64,000 nt of DNA. It comes from Streptomyces europaeiscabiei. Lineage in GTDB: Bacteria > Actinomycetota > Actinomycetes > Streptomycetales > Streptomycetaceae. Location of the stretch: the NCBI RefSeq assembly GCF_036346855.1, contig NZ_CP107841.1:10606001-10670000 (forward strand), in the 5' to 3' direction. Position numbers and translations under genes: made by a program. The notes beneath the pieces were generated by a model. That model did not search any database and was not told the origin of the DNA. It worked only from the letters and a program-made list of their open reading frames with translations. Shown here one piece after another: positions 51,105 through 59,934 of the stretch (position 1 is its first letter; each line of letters opens with the position of its first letter).

Positions 51105-53021
51105 TCAGTCGGCCACGGCCAGGCGGGAGCCGGCCAGGAGACCGTGCACGAGGTCGCCGGTGATCCCGACGCCGTTCTGGGTCAGGACGGACTCCGGATG
51201 GAACTGCATCGACGCGAACCGCGTGCCGCGCAGCGCGTGGACCTCCAGACTGCTCGTGTCCCGGGCGATCTCCACGACCCCGGCCGCGTCCGTCTCCGTC
51301 TTGTCCTCGCAGCTCACGGCCGCGAACGTGTTGTAGAAGCCGACCCGTTCGCGCCGGCCGAACAGGTCGATGTCACGCTGGACACCCTGGTTGGGGACGG
51401 CTCTGCGCCGCAGGTCCAGGCCGAGGCGGCGGCTGAGCACCTGGTGGCTCAGGCAGATCGCCAGGAACGGCCGCTGCTCCTGGAGCAGTGTGGTGATCGT
51501 GCGGTCCAGATGGGCGATCTTGGGGTGGGAGAGATCGCCCGGGTCGCCGGGGCCCGGGCCCATCACCACCAGGTCGTGGCCGGCGAGCCGGTAGGGCTCG
51601 TCGAACCGTTTCACCGTCACCTGCAGCCCCAGGGAGTGCAGCTGGTGCCCGATCATCGAGGTGAAGGTGTCCTCCGCGTCCACCACGAGGACCTTCAGCC
51701 CGGGCGGCAGCGGCCGTTCGGCGGCGGGCGGGCCGCCCGCGAGCCAGAACCCGGCGATGGTCTCGTTGCGCTGCTCCAGCGCCCTGCGCACCTCGGGATG
51801 GGCGGCGAACCGGGTCGGGCCGTGGCCTTCCAGCGCGGCGAGCAGCCCGGCGGCCTTGGCCCGGGTCTCGGCCACCTCCGACAGCGGATCGGAGTGGCGT
51901 ACCAGCGTGGCTCCGACACCGATACGCACCTGCCCGGCCGCGTCGATGTCGGCGGTGCGGATGCAGATCGCGGAGTCCAGGGCGAAGCCGCCCGCCGCGT
52001 CGCGGCCCATCAGGGCGGCCACGCCGCTGTAGTAGCCGCGGCCGCTGTGCTCGTAGCGGCCGATGACCCGGCAGGCGCTCTGAAGCGGGGAACCGGTGAC
52101 CGTCGGCGCGAACATCGTCTCGCGCAGCACCTGACGCGGGTCGATGGCGGTGCGTCCTTCGATGAAGTACTCGGTATGGGCGAGCCGGGCCATCTCCTTG
52201 AGGAAGGGGCCGCTGACCCGGCCGCCGTCCGGGCAGATCCGGGCCATCATCTTCAGTTCCTCGTCCACCACCATGTACAGCTCGTCGGTCTCCTTGCGGT
52301 CGGCGAGGAAGTCCATCACCTCGGGCAGGGTGGGGCCGGAGGCCGGGTAGCGGTAGGTGCCGGAGATCGGGTTCATCACGGCCGTGCCGTCCTGCACGCT
52401 GATGTGCCGCTCGGGTGTGGCACCGACCAGGGTGCGGGTGCCGGTGTGCACGACGAACGTCCAGTACGCGCCCTTCTCGCGCTCCAGAAGCCGCTTGAAG
52501 AGGGTCAGGGCGCTGCGCGGGGAGTACTCGCCGATGTCGAGGGTGAAGGTCCGCTTGATGACGAAGTTCGCGCCCTCGCCGGTGCCGATCTCGTCGGCGA
52601 TGATGCGGCGGACGGTCTCGGCGTAGGCGTCGTCGTCCACGTCGAAGCGGGCGCCGGAGGTACGGATGTTCTCCTCGGGCAGCCGGGCGAGAACGGTGCC
52701 CAGGGCGGCGCTCTCCTGCCGGGTGACGCTGAGGGCCACCAGGGGGGTGCCGTCGTCGTGGGCGGTGAAACCCCGCTCGGTGATCTGCCGGTAGGGCACG
52801 AGGGCGAGCACGTCGTGGCGGGGACCGTCCGCGCTCCCGGGCTCGGGCAGCGGGATGTCGGACAGGGTCCGGGGGTGCGACACCTCGCCGACGAGGATGT
52901 CGACCAGCTGGGGGCCGTTCGCCTCGGGCCGGTGCAGCAGGGCGAACGGGCCGGGCTCGGCGCCGAGGATCTCGTCGAGCAGCGTGCCGTTGGGCGGCCC
53001 CTGGGGGCGGTCGCCGGTCAT
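51105..53021 (-). CDS. 2-amino-2-deoxyisochorismate synthase (PhzE-like, fused TrpE and glutamine amidotransferase)
   Basis: The 638-aa protein fuses an anthranilate synthase I-type domain (about 1-400; [30 protein letters not shown]) with a class I amidotransferase (about 430-630). The amidotransferase has [11 protein letters not shown], the nucleophile in AICLSHQVL and FHPES. This is the PhzE arrangement, which converts chorismate and glutamine to ADIC without forming anthranilate. The next gene is a PhzD-like isochorismatase coupled by ATGA, supporting ADIC rather than anthranilate as product. Confidence 0.92.
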   Translation of the reverse strand: MTGDRPQGPPNGTLLDEILGAEPGPFALLHRPEANGPQLVDILVGEVSHPRTLSDIPLPEPGSADGPRHDVLALVPYRQITERGFTAHDDGTPLVALSVTRQESAALGTVLARLPEENIRTSGARFDVDDDAYAETVRRIIADEIGTGEGANFVIKRTFTLDIGEYSPRSALTLFKRLLEREKGAYWTFVVHTGTRTLVGATPERHISVQDGTAVMNPISGTYRYPASGPTLPEVMDFLADRKETDELYMVVDEELKMMARICPDGGRVSGPFLKEMARLAHTEYFIEGRTAIDPRQVLRETMFAPTVTGSPLQSACRVIGRYEHSGRGYYSGVAALMGRDAAGGFALDSAICIRTADIDAAGQVRIGVGATLVRHSDPLSEVAETRAKAAGLLAALEGHGPTRFAAHPEVRRALEQRNETIAGFWLAGGPPAAERPLPPGLKVLVVDAEDTFTSMIGHQLHSLGLQVTVKRFDEPYRLAGHDLVVMGPGPGDPGDLSHPKIAHLDRTITTLLQEQRPFLAICLSHQVLSRRLGLDLRRRAVPNQGVQRDIDLFGRRERVGFYNTFAAVSCEDKTETDAAGVVEIARDTSSLEVHALRGTRFASMQFHPESVLTQNGVGITGDLVHGLLAGSRLAVAD

Positions 53022-53641
53022 GACAGGGCCTCCTTGGCGGTGGTGACGACCGCGCAGCGCGCGGCCGCGTACTCCAGGGCCATCCGGTGCTGGCTCTCGG
53101 TGAAGTCGGCGACGGCGTCGGCGATCACGAACGTCTCGATGTCGTGGCTGAACGCCTCCACGGCCGTGATGAGCACGCCGACGTGGGCGTAGACCCCGCA
53201 GACCAGGAGCTGGTCACGCTGGTGGAAACGCATCCGGGTGAGCAGGTCGGTGTGGTGGAAGGCGCTGTAGCGCCACTTGGTCACCAGCCAGTCCCCCTGG
53301 CGGGGGGCCAGGGCGTCGACCACGGCACGGTCGGCCGGGGCGGGACGCATGCCCGGGCCCCAGAAGTCCTTGAGCAGGCCCCGCTGGTGGGCGCTCATGC
53401 CGCCGGGCTGGGCGGTGTAGGCGACGGGGATGCCGAGCCGGGCGCACTGCTCGCGCAGCTGGGCCGCGTTCGCCACGAGCCGGCTGCGCAGCGGCTCGGG
53501 GAACGGCTCGAGGAAGTAGCGCTGCATGTCGTGGACGAGGAGCACCGCGCGCGCCGGGTCCACGCTCCACGGTGCGGTGTTCGCCGGCAGCTGTGACGAG
53601 GAGGGCAGGGGGTACGACTCGATGGTCGGAAGTCCGGCCAT
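53018..53641 (-). CDS. PhzD-like isochorismatase (forms 2,3-dihydro-3-hydroxyanthranilate)
   Basis: The 207-aa product has the isochorismatase Asp ([10 protein letters not shown]) and Lys ([11 protein letters not shown]). It has [12 protein letters not shown] where bona fide isochorismatases often have a Cys; PhzD also has Val there. It should hydrolyse the vinyl ether of ADIC to pyruvate and DHHA. It is placed between the ADIC synthase and a dehydrogenase, the order expected for 3-hydroxyanthranilate synthesis. Confidence 0.92.
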   Translation of the reverse strand: MAGLPTIESYPLPSSSQLPANTAPWSVDPARAVLLVHDMQRYFLEPFPEPLRSRLVANAAQLREQCARLGIPVAYTAQPGGMSAHQRGLLKDFWGPGMRPAPADRAVVDALAPRQGDWLVTKWRYSAFHHTDLLTRMRFHQRDQLLVCGVYAHVGVLITAVEAFSHDIETFVIADAVADFTESQHRMALEYAAARCAVVTTAKEALS

Positions 53642-53732
53642 GGTGGTCTCGGTTCCTTTCTCCGCGGTGTGTGCCGCCCGCCGCCGCGTCAGGCGCGGCC
53701 GGCGGCGACACAACCGTGCTTCCGGCACGGGG

Positions 53733-54503
53733 CTAGGCGCCGAGCGCCGCGCCGCCGTCGACGGTCAGGGTGTGCAGGGTGATGTGGGAGGCCTGGTCGG
53801 ACAGGAGGAAGGCCACGGCGCGCGCGACGTCGCCCGGCTGGGCGAGCTTGCCCAGCGGGATGCCGACGCGGAAGGCGTCGAGGTTCCCGGCGACGGTGGC
53901 GCGCGGACCGGCTTCGTCCTGCCACATGGAGCTCAGCATCGGGGTGTCGGTGGAGCCGGGGGCGACGATGTTGCAGCGGATGCCGTGCCGGGCCACCTCC
54001 AGGCCCAGGCTCTTGGTGAACATCTCCGCCGCCGCCTTGGAGGCGGCGTACGCCGCCATTCCGGTCCGGGGGGTGGCGGCGGCGTTGGAGGCGACGGTGA
54101 CCACCGCCCCGCGGCCGCGCGGCACCATACGGGCGACGACGGCGCGCGAGAGATGGAAGACGCCCGTGGTGTTGACGGCGAAGGTGCTGTTCCAGTCGTC
54201 GTCGCTGAAGGTGGACACCTCGCCCAGGCGCAGCACCCCTGCCGCGTTGACGAGGAAGTCGATGGGGCCCAGGCGCGCTTCGATCTCGGCGACGGCCTCG
54301 TCCACCGCCCGGCTGTCGGTCACGTCCGCCGGGAACGGTGCCACCGGCAGCCCGTCCGCGCCCAGTTTCTCGATCATCTCGCCGAGCTGGGCGGCATCGC
54401 GGTCGACCGCGGCCACCGCGGTGCCCTGTTCACCCAGGACACGGGCGACGGCCGCGCCGATGCCGCCGGCGGCTCCGGTGACCAGCGCCAGTCTGTTCTC
54501 CAT
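53733..54503 (-). CDS. Short-chain dehydrogenase, EntA/DhbA-like (DHHA to 3-hydroxyanthranilate)
   Basis: The 256-aa SDR has the NAD-binding motif [18 protein letters not shown] and the catalytic [23 protein letters not shown] resembles 2,3-dihydro-2,3-dihydroxybenzoate dehydrogenases. After a PhzD-like enzyme the natural substrate is DHHA, which it would oxidise to 3-hydroxyanthranilic acid. ATG 54503 follows GGAGAGG. No phenazine assembly genes (PhzA/B/F/G) are visible, which argues against phenazines. Confidence 0.9.
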   Translation of the reverse strand: MENRLALVTGAAGGIGAAVARVLGEQGTAVAAVDRDAAQLGEMIEKLGADGLPVAPFPADVTDSRAVDEAVAEIEARLGPIDFLVNAAGVLRLGEVSTFSDDDWNSTFAVNTTGVFHLSRAVVARMVPRGRGAVVTVASNAAATPRTGMAAYAASKAAAEMFTKSLGLEVARHGIRCNIVAPGSTDTPMLSSMWQDEAGPRATVAGNLDAFRVGIPLGKLAQPGDVARAVAFLLSDQASHITLHTLTVDGGAALGA

Positions 54504-54556
54504 GTCGTGCCTCTCCTTCACATGCCGTGCGGGCAGGGGCTGTTCGGTGTGGCCGG

Positions 54557-55726
54557 TCACGACTGCCAGGCGGACACCACGGAGATGCCCTGGCTGACGT
54601 TGAGCCGCGGGTCGCACAGGCTCTGGTAGGCGTCACCGACGAGGCCGGCGGCCCGCGCGTCGCTGACGCACTCCATGACCGCGTCCGGCGTCGTCTCCAG
54701 GTGCAGGCCGCCGGCGATGCCGCCGCCCGCGGTCACCGCGTGGTGGAAGGCGACGACCTCGCGTTCGGCCGCCTCCACGTAGCGGGTCTTGAACCCTTGC
54801 GGGGTGGTGACGGTGTTGCCGTGCAGCGGGTCGGTCAGCCAGATCACCGGGTGGCCCGCCCTGCGTACGGCCTCGACCAGCGGGGGCAGGGCGTCGGCCA
54901 CCGCGTCGGCGCCCATGCGGGCGATGAGGGTGAGCCGTCCCGGCTCGCGCCGCGGGTCCAGACGCCGGCACAGATCCAGCAGTTCCTCCGGGGTGATGCT
55001 CGGGCCGACCTTGCAGGCCACCGGGTTGACCACGCCGGTGAGCAGGGCGACGTGCGCGCCCTCGGGCTGGCGGGTGCGCTCTCCGATCCACGGCCAGTGC
55101 GTCGAGGACAGCACGAGTCCGTCGGTCTCGTGCCGCAGCAGGGGCACTTCGTAGTCGAGGAGCAGGGCCTCATGGCTGGTCCAGACAGCGGGGTCGATGA
55201 GGTCCGTGCCGCGGGCACGGTGCCAGTTCAGGTGGTGCATGATCTCGTCGGCCGCCATGTACCCGGTCAGCAGGCGCAGCGGATCGGGGCGGCGTCCTTC
55301 GGGGGTGGGCTCGGGGTTGTTGACCATGTGGCCGCGGTAGACGGGCAGTTCGACGCCGCCGATCAGCTCGGTCGGTTTCGAGCGCGGCTTGCCGAACTGT
55401 CCCGCGATACGGCCCACCCGGATCACCGGCTTGCCGGTGACCAGCCGCAGCGCCCCGGCCAGCAGGTCGAGCACGGCCGCCTTGCGCGCGACATGCTCGG
55501 CGGTGCATTCGTCGGGGTCCTCGGCGCAGTCCCCGGCCTGCACCACCAGGGCCTCGCCGGCCGCCACCCGGGCCAGGTGGCCGCGCAGGGCACGCACGTC
55601 GTCCGCGCGCACCAGCGCGGGCCGGCTTGCCAGGTCCGACCGGACCCGGCTCACCTGCGCCGGGTCGTCCCAGACCGGCTGCTGAGGGGCGATCTTCCAT
55701 TCGAGGTCGAGCAGTGGATAGTCCAC
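54557..55726 (-). CDS. Class II DAHP synthase
   Basis: The 389-aa enzyme condenses phosphoenolpyruvate with erythrose 4-phosphate, the first shikimate step. Class II motifs are intact: [44 protein letters not shown] and [12 protein letters not shown]. Pathway-dedicated copies like this (as PhzC in phenazine clusters) raise chorismate supply. GTG 55726 (product [10 protein letters not shown]) has GGAG at 7 nt. It is located at the head of the 3-hydroxyanthranilate genes. Confidence 0.94.
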   Translation of the reverse strand: MDYPLLDLEWKIAPQQPVWDDPAQVSRVRSDLASRPALVRADDVRALRGHLARVAAGEALVVQAGDCAEDPDECTAEHVARKAAVLDLLAGALRLVTGKPVIRVGRIAGQFGKPRSKPTELIGGVELPVYRGHMVNNPEPTPEGRRPDPLRLLTGYMAADEIMHHLNWHRARGTDLIDPAVWTSHEALLLDYEVPLLRHETDGLVLSSTHWPWIGERTRQPEGAHVALLTGVVNPVACKVGPSITPEELLDLCRRLDPRREPGRLTLIARMGADAVADALPPLVEAVRRAGHPVIWLTDPLHGNTVTTPQGFKTRYVEAAEREVVAFHHAVTAGGGIAGGLHLETTPDAVMECVSDARAAGLVGDAYQSLCDPRLNVSQGISVVSAWQS

Positions 55727-55848
55727 GGATGTCTCCAGACAGGGAATACGGACGGTGGGGAAAAAAGACACGGCACGGCTGCCGCGGTGTACGGACGATC
55801 GGGGAGAAGGTCGAAGGGCCCGGCCGGGGCGGCACGGGGCGGCCGGGT

Positions 55849-57489
55849 TCAGAAACGGGGCGTCCAGCCCACCGCGTCCCAGAACCCGAGCTGGGCGAGC
55901 TTGGGGGTGTGCGTGACCTCGGCGATGCGAGGACCGCCCAGGACCAGGGTGCTGGGCGCGTCGGGGGTGAACGGCGGCCAGCCGCAGGTGTTGGGGGTGT
56001 CGGGCACGGAGGTACGGGCGAAGGCCGCCACGGCGTCGATGAGGATGTCCGACAGCAGCCTCTCCACGGGGCCCGCGCCGGCGACGGGCGCGAACTGCGG
56101 GAGCCGGTGGGTGCCGAACAGGAACGGTGAGGTCGCCTCGTGCGGGGTGCCGAAGTGCGGCGCCGGCGCCGGGTGGGCGAACTCCATGGCGTACAGGGGG
56201 CTGTTGCCCGCACGGGCATGGCGCTCGGCGGACCGGACGATCTGGTGCCGGAACAGCGCGTCGCCCCAGATCTCCGTCCACAGCGACAGCGGATCGCCGG
56301 GCAGGGCGGCGTCCCGTGCGGCGTCCCGGTAGGCGAGGGTGCAGGCGTCGGCGAGGTCGTCGCCCGCCTCCGGCCGCACGAGCCGCAGCACATCGCGCAC
56401 GGCCCGTCGCAGGGCGACGGCGTCCCGCGGCGCGGGCAGGGGCTGGGGGGAGGCGGGTCCGGTGTAGAAGGAGCCCTCGGTGCTGGTGTGGACCGACAGC
56501 ACGGGCACGTCGGGGGCCGGCAGCGCGTGGTCGGGCCCGGCCATGGTGCGCCCGTCGACGACCGGCCCGCGGTACCAGCGTCCGCTGGTGACGATCCGGT
56601 CCTCGGGGCGCGGCGCGAAGATCTCCTCCCAGGCCGCGGCGAGCGCGCCGGCCGGCACCTCGCGCAGGCCGGCGACGGTGGTGCCCAGCCGGCGGGCGAC
56701 GGCCCGGTAGACGGTCCGGGAGTCCTCGGGGGTGAGCGCGGTCGCGGGCGGCGTGACATGGCTGGGGCTGATCGACACGATGCGCCGGATCAGGCCGCGC
56801 AGGCCGGGCAGCAGGGCGAGCTGCCAGGCGCTGGCGCCGCCCGCGGAGGTACCGCACACGGTGATGTTGTCCGGGTCGCCGCCGAAGGCGGCCGCGTTGG
56901 CGTGCACCCAGCGCAGCAGCGCCTGCTGGTCCTGCAGGCCCCAGTTGGCGAAGTCGCCGGTCAGCGGATCGGTGAGGTCCTCGTGCAGACCGAACCCCAG
57001 GACGCCGAGCCGGTAGTTGAAGGTGACCACGACCATGTCCGCGCGGGCGGCCAGCCGGGCCCCGTCGTAGGCGGGCATGCTGCCTGCCCCGGCCTGCCAG
57101 CCGCCGCCGTGGATGTACACCATCACGGGCCTGCTGCCGCGGGTGCGGGGCGTCCACACGTTGGCGTACAGCGAGTCCTCGCTGCAGGGCGGCACGGGCC
57201 GGCTGGGTATGGAGCTCTGGAAGGAGACGTCGGCGAAACGCACGGCGTCGCGCACCTCGCGCCAGGGCACGGGCGGCCGCGGGGAGGCGAAACGCAGTTC
57301 GCCCAGCGGCGGCCTGGCGTAGGGGATGCCGCGGAAGGCGGCGACACGGCCGGTGCGTTCGCCGGCCACCGGCCCGGCCGTCGTGCGCACGACGACGCGG
57401 GACCCGCTCGCGGCGCGGGGACGAGGGCCGTCGGTTGCGACGGCGTTCGCCTTTGTCCGCCCGTCGGCGGCCTGCGGCTGGACGGTCAT
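55849..57489 (-). CDS. Type B carboxylesterase (alpha/beta hydrolase)
   Basis: The 546-aa product has the carboxylesterase type B pattern: [27 protein letters not shown], the oxyanion hole YIHGGGW and the Ser nucleophile in [10 protein letters not shown]. It is PnbA/cholinesterase-like and cytoplasmic (no signal peptide seen). It may hydrolyse or transfer an ester late in the pathway, or serve resistance. ATG 57489 has GAGGAG at 8 nt; an upstream in-frame start at 57507 is less likely. Upstream is a repeat-rich promoter region. Confidence 0.9.
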   Translation of the reverse strand: MTVQPQAADGRTKANAVATDGPRPRAASGSRVVVRTTAGPVAGERTGRVAAFRGIPYARPPLGELRFASPRPPVPWREVRDAVRFADVSFQSSIPSRPVPPCSEDSLYANVWTPRTRGSRPVMVYIHGGGWQAGAGSMPAYDGARLAARADMVVVTFNYRLGVLGFGLHEDLTDPLTGDFANWGLQDQQALLRWVHANAAAFGGDPDNITVCGTSAGGASAWQLALLPGLRGLIRRIVSISPSHVTPPATALTPEDSRTVYRAVARRLGTTVAGLREVPAGALAAAWEEIFAPRPEDRIVTSGRWYRGPVVDGRTMAGPDHALPAPDVPVLSVHTSTEGSFYTGPASPQPLPAPRDAVALRRAVRDVLRLVRPEAGDDLADACTLAYRDAARDAALPGDPLSLWTEIWGDALFRHQIVRSAERHARAGNSPLYAMEFAHPAPAPHFGTPHEATSPFLFGTHRLPQFAPVAGAGPVERLLSDILIDAVAAFARTSVPDTPNTCGWPPFTPDAPSTLVLGGPRIAEVTHTPKLAQLGFWDAVGWTPRF

Positions 57490-57572
57490 GGTGAACTCCT
57501 CGGGCACTGGGACGGGCTGTCCGCAGATCGTGTGCCGGGGGTTCAGAACTCGCCAAAGGACGTTCGGACAAT

Positions 57573-57601
57573 CCGTCAGCTGCCCTGCGCAGTCCGTCAG
57601 C
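57573..57601. promoter_or_regulatory. Paired CCGTCAGCT direct repeats upstream of esterase operon
   Basis: Exact 9-bp repeats CCGTCAGCT at 57573 and 57594 are 21 bp apart, two helix turns, about 85-110 bp upstream of the esterase start. They resemble the pair at 51030. Binding by the SARP encoded at 59935-61929 is a guess from spacing and context. Confidence 0.35.
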
Positions 57602-57630
57602 TCGGCGGGCCGGGTGGCCGCCGAGCTGAC
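57596..57630. terminator. Perfect 13-bp-stem hairpin between divergent-spaced minus-strand genes
   Basis: GTCAGCTCGGCGG and CCGCCGAGCTGAC are exact reverse complements separated by 9 nt. It sits 90 bp after the IS701-like gene stop on the minus strand, so it may be that gene's terminator. It overlaps one CCGTCAGCT repeat and could instead be regulatory. Confidence 0.55.
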
Positions 57631-57718
57631 ACAGGGGGTGAAAGGACGGCTGACAGAGCGGACCCTCGTCCGTACACTGCGCCGTTCTCCATGCTCACGC
57701 GCAGGCCCGCGTGCATGA

Positions 57719-58957
57719 CTACGCGGATGCCTGCGTCACCTCCGCGGCCTCGGTCTGCGGCTCGACCGTGCCGGACAGCACCGCGACGGCGTGGGCGGCC
57801 GAGGCCAGGGTGGCGTGCCGGTGCCAGCCACTGAAGGAGCGGCCGGAATAGTCCTTTATGCCCACCCGTTCGGCGATCTGCGCGAAGTCCTGGTTCACCC
57901 GCTGGGGCAGCTTGCTCAGCCGCAGGAGCTGGGAGGGGTGCAGGTCGGTGATGTTGGTCAGCCACAGTTCGGCCGGCCAGCGCCCGCCGTTGTCGCCGAC
58001 GCCGAACAGCACCAGGTCACGGCACCAGGAAGGGCGGCGGGCGGTGCGGCGCGGAAGCCGCACGCGCACCGTCGCGGTCAGTCCCGCGTGCACGGTGCGA
58101 CCGCCCGGGCCGGGCCGGCGCTGGATGACCGGCTGGCGCAGCGGCCGGGCCATCAGCATGAGCTGATGCGCCGTCATCTCCGTGCCGGCGGCCGTACGGG
58201 GCAGCCCCGCGTCGGCGGCGGCCAGCCGCAGGTTGGCGCTGACCCGTAACAGCATCGGCGCACCCGCGTCCTGCAGCCCGCGCACCGTGCCCGCCACGTC
58301 GGACTGGCGGGCGTCCATCAGCGCGGGGCGCACCGGCAGGCCCCAGTCCCGGGTGATGCCGAGGTAGGCCTGAACGCAGCACTGGTCCATGGACTCCGGC
58401 AGCACCGTCTCCGGGATCGCCGCCTGCCGGCGCCGGGTCTTGTCGTCCAGCCAGGTGTCGGGCAGGTGCAGACGCCAGTTGACCGGGCTGCTGTGCTCCT
58501 CGGAGACCGCCCACACGCCCACGGCCTGCTGGGCGTTCATGATCTGGCCGCGGCGCGGGCAGAAGCGGCGGTCGACCCCCACCGAACTGTCGCCGGCCTT
58601 GGGTATCACCATCGGCTGCAGCACATAGGCGCGGGCGGGGGAGACCTCCTCCAGATGCCGGGCCAGGGCGCGGCGGACCGGGCCCCAGTCCCAGGTGGAG
58701 CCGCTGATGAAGTGGTGCAGGCTCTGCTCGGCCGCCTCCCCGCCGAACAGCGAGGAGATGTTCCGGATCGACTTGCGTCCCTCGACACCGAGCAGACCCT
58801 GCACGTACTCCATGCCCCTGCGCCGCTGGTCGCTGCGCGGCAGGGACCCGAAGAGCACCGCGCTCAGCTCCCGCAGCACGCTGTCCCGGGTCGCTTCCCG
58901 CGCCGGGTAGGACAGCTCCCCGTCCGTGGTGCTCCTGTGCTGCAGCCTGGTCTGCAT
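57719..58957 (-). CDS. IS701-family-like transposase (DDE)
   Basis: The 412-aa product is related to IS701/DDE superfamily transposases often found in Streptomyces clusters: GMEYVQGLLGVEGRKSIRNIS, ALMDARQSDVAGTVRGL and a C-terminal GIKDYSGRSFSGWHRHATLASAA. I found no inverted repeats or target duplication around it, so it may be a domesticated or immobile copy. ATG 58957 is preceded by AGGTGG; GTG 58975 is an alternative. The 594 nt upstream (58958-59551) contain GC-rich sequence and no gene I can support. Confidence 0.8.
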   Translation of the reverse strand: MQTRLQHRSTTDGELSYPAREATRDSVLRELSAVLFGSLPRSDQRRRGMEYVQGLLGVEGRKSIRNISSLFGGEAAEQSLHHFISGSTWDWGPVRRALARHLEEVSPARAYVLQPMVIPKAGDSSVGVDRRFCPRRGQIMNAQQAVGVWAVSEEHSSPVNWRLHLPDTWLDDKTRRRQAAIPETVLPESMDQCCVQAYLGITRDWGLPVRPALMDARQSDVAGTVRGLQDAGAPMLLRVSANLRLAAADAGLPRTAAGTEMTAHQLMLMARPLRQPVIQRRPGPGGRTVHAGLTATVRVRLPRRTARRPSWCRDLVLFGVGDNGGRWPAELWLTNITDLHPSQLLRLSKLPQRVNQDFAQIAERVGIKDYSGRSFSGWHRHATLASAAHAVAVLSGTVEPQTEAAEVTQASA

Positions 58958-59551
58958 CCCATCCCACCTCGCCACTCGGTCGACCGGGCCCCGTTGGTCC
59001 GGCCGCGACCCGCGTCTGTGCGGTTGCGCCTGCGGCAGCCGTACGGTGTGGTCCCGACTGCCTGCTGAGGCAGCCTCTGATCAGGCGTCCAAGGGGGGAC
59101 CAAGGCCGGGGAAACGCGCAGGCCAACGGGGTTTCGGCGGGCTCTGCGAGGACCTGACGGCGGCCGGGCGGGACGCAGGCGAAGGCATGGGGCGGGCAGG
59201 TCCTGCGGCCGGGCGGTGCGGGGGAGGAGAGCCGGAACACGCCCGGGCGGGACGGGCGGGCGGGGCGTACGGGGCGCCGGCCGGGCCCCGCCGGCCGTAC
59301 GGGCCCGACCGGCCGCCCGACCGGCCGCACCCGGCCGAGGCCCCGCCCGCCTGTGCCCCCGCCCCGGCATCGCCGCGCATGTCGCCGCGCCGCCCGGGCA
59401 CCAACTGTCCCGCCCGTCGCGCCCGTCCCGTCCGTCCGAGGGGACGGCGCCGCCGCGACCGGCCGGCGAGGCAGCGCCCCAGGGACACCGGGCCACTGCT
59501 GCGACGCCGTCAACACCCCGCCGGGCACAGCCGGTTCCTCCGCCGCCCCGG

Positions 59552-59770
59552 CTACGCGGCCGGCCGGACAGCGCCGCAGTGGCAGCAGGACTCCCGGTGC
59601 TGCCCGGGGCGCTCCCCGTCCGGCTGCCGGTGCCCCGCCGAGGAGCGCCCCGGCGAGGACGGATCGCCGCACCGGACACGCCTGCCGGGGCCGGCGGGGG
59701 TGAGCTCGACCTCCAGTCCCGCGGGCACCATCAGCCAGCGGGGCGGTGGAACCTCGTCCTCGAAACGCAT
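59552..59770 (-). CDS. Small hypothetical protein with C-terminal Cys motif
   Basis: ATG 59770 has GAGGAGAC at 6 nt, one of the best ribosome sites in the region, and encodes 72 aa. The N-terminal half (MRFEDEVPPPRWLMVPAGLE) is followed by a basic region and SCCHCGAV near the end. I do not recognise a family. It lies between the SARP gene and the IS701-like gene on the same strand. Confidence 0.55.
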   Translation of the reverse strand: MRFEDEVPPPRWLMVPAGLEVELTPAGPGRRVRCGDPSSPGRSSAGHRQPDGERPGQHRESCCHCGAVRPAA

Positions 59771-59934
59771 AACCGTCTCCTCACTCGAATCCCGCCGCAC
59801 GAGGCGGGACCACGCCCGTGACGGCCCGTCGGTCCGGCCGCCACGGCCAGCGTCGGCCCGGGCGATCCAGGCCGGGTGAAGTCATGTCCAAGGTGCTGGC
59901 CGGCCGGCACGCGCCGGACCCCGGGCCGATTCCG

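Noticed and set aside
51105..54503. Phenazine biosynthesis
   Set aside because: PhzE-, PhzD- and DAHP-synthase-like genes are present, but PhzA/B, PhzF and PhzG are absent and an EntA-like dehydrogenase diverts DHHA to 3-hydroxyanthranilate.
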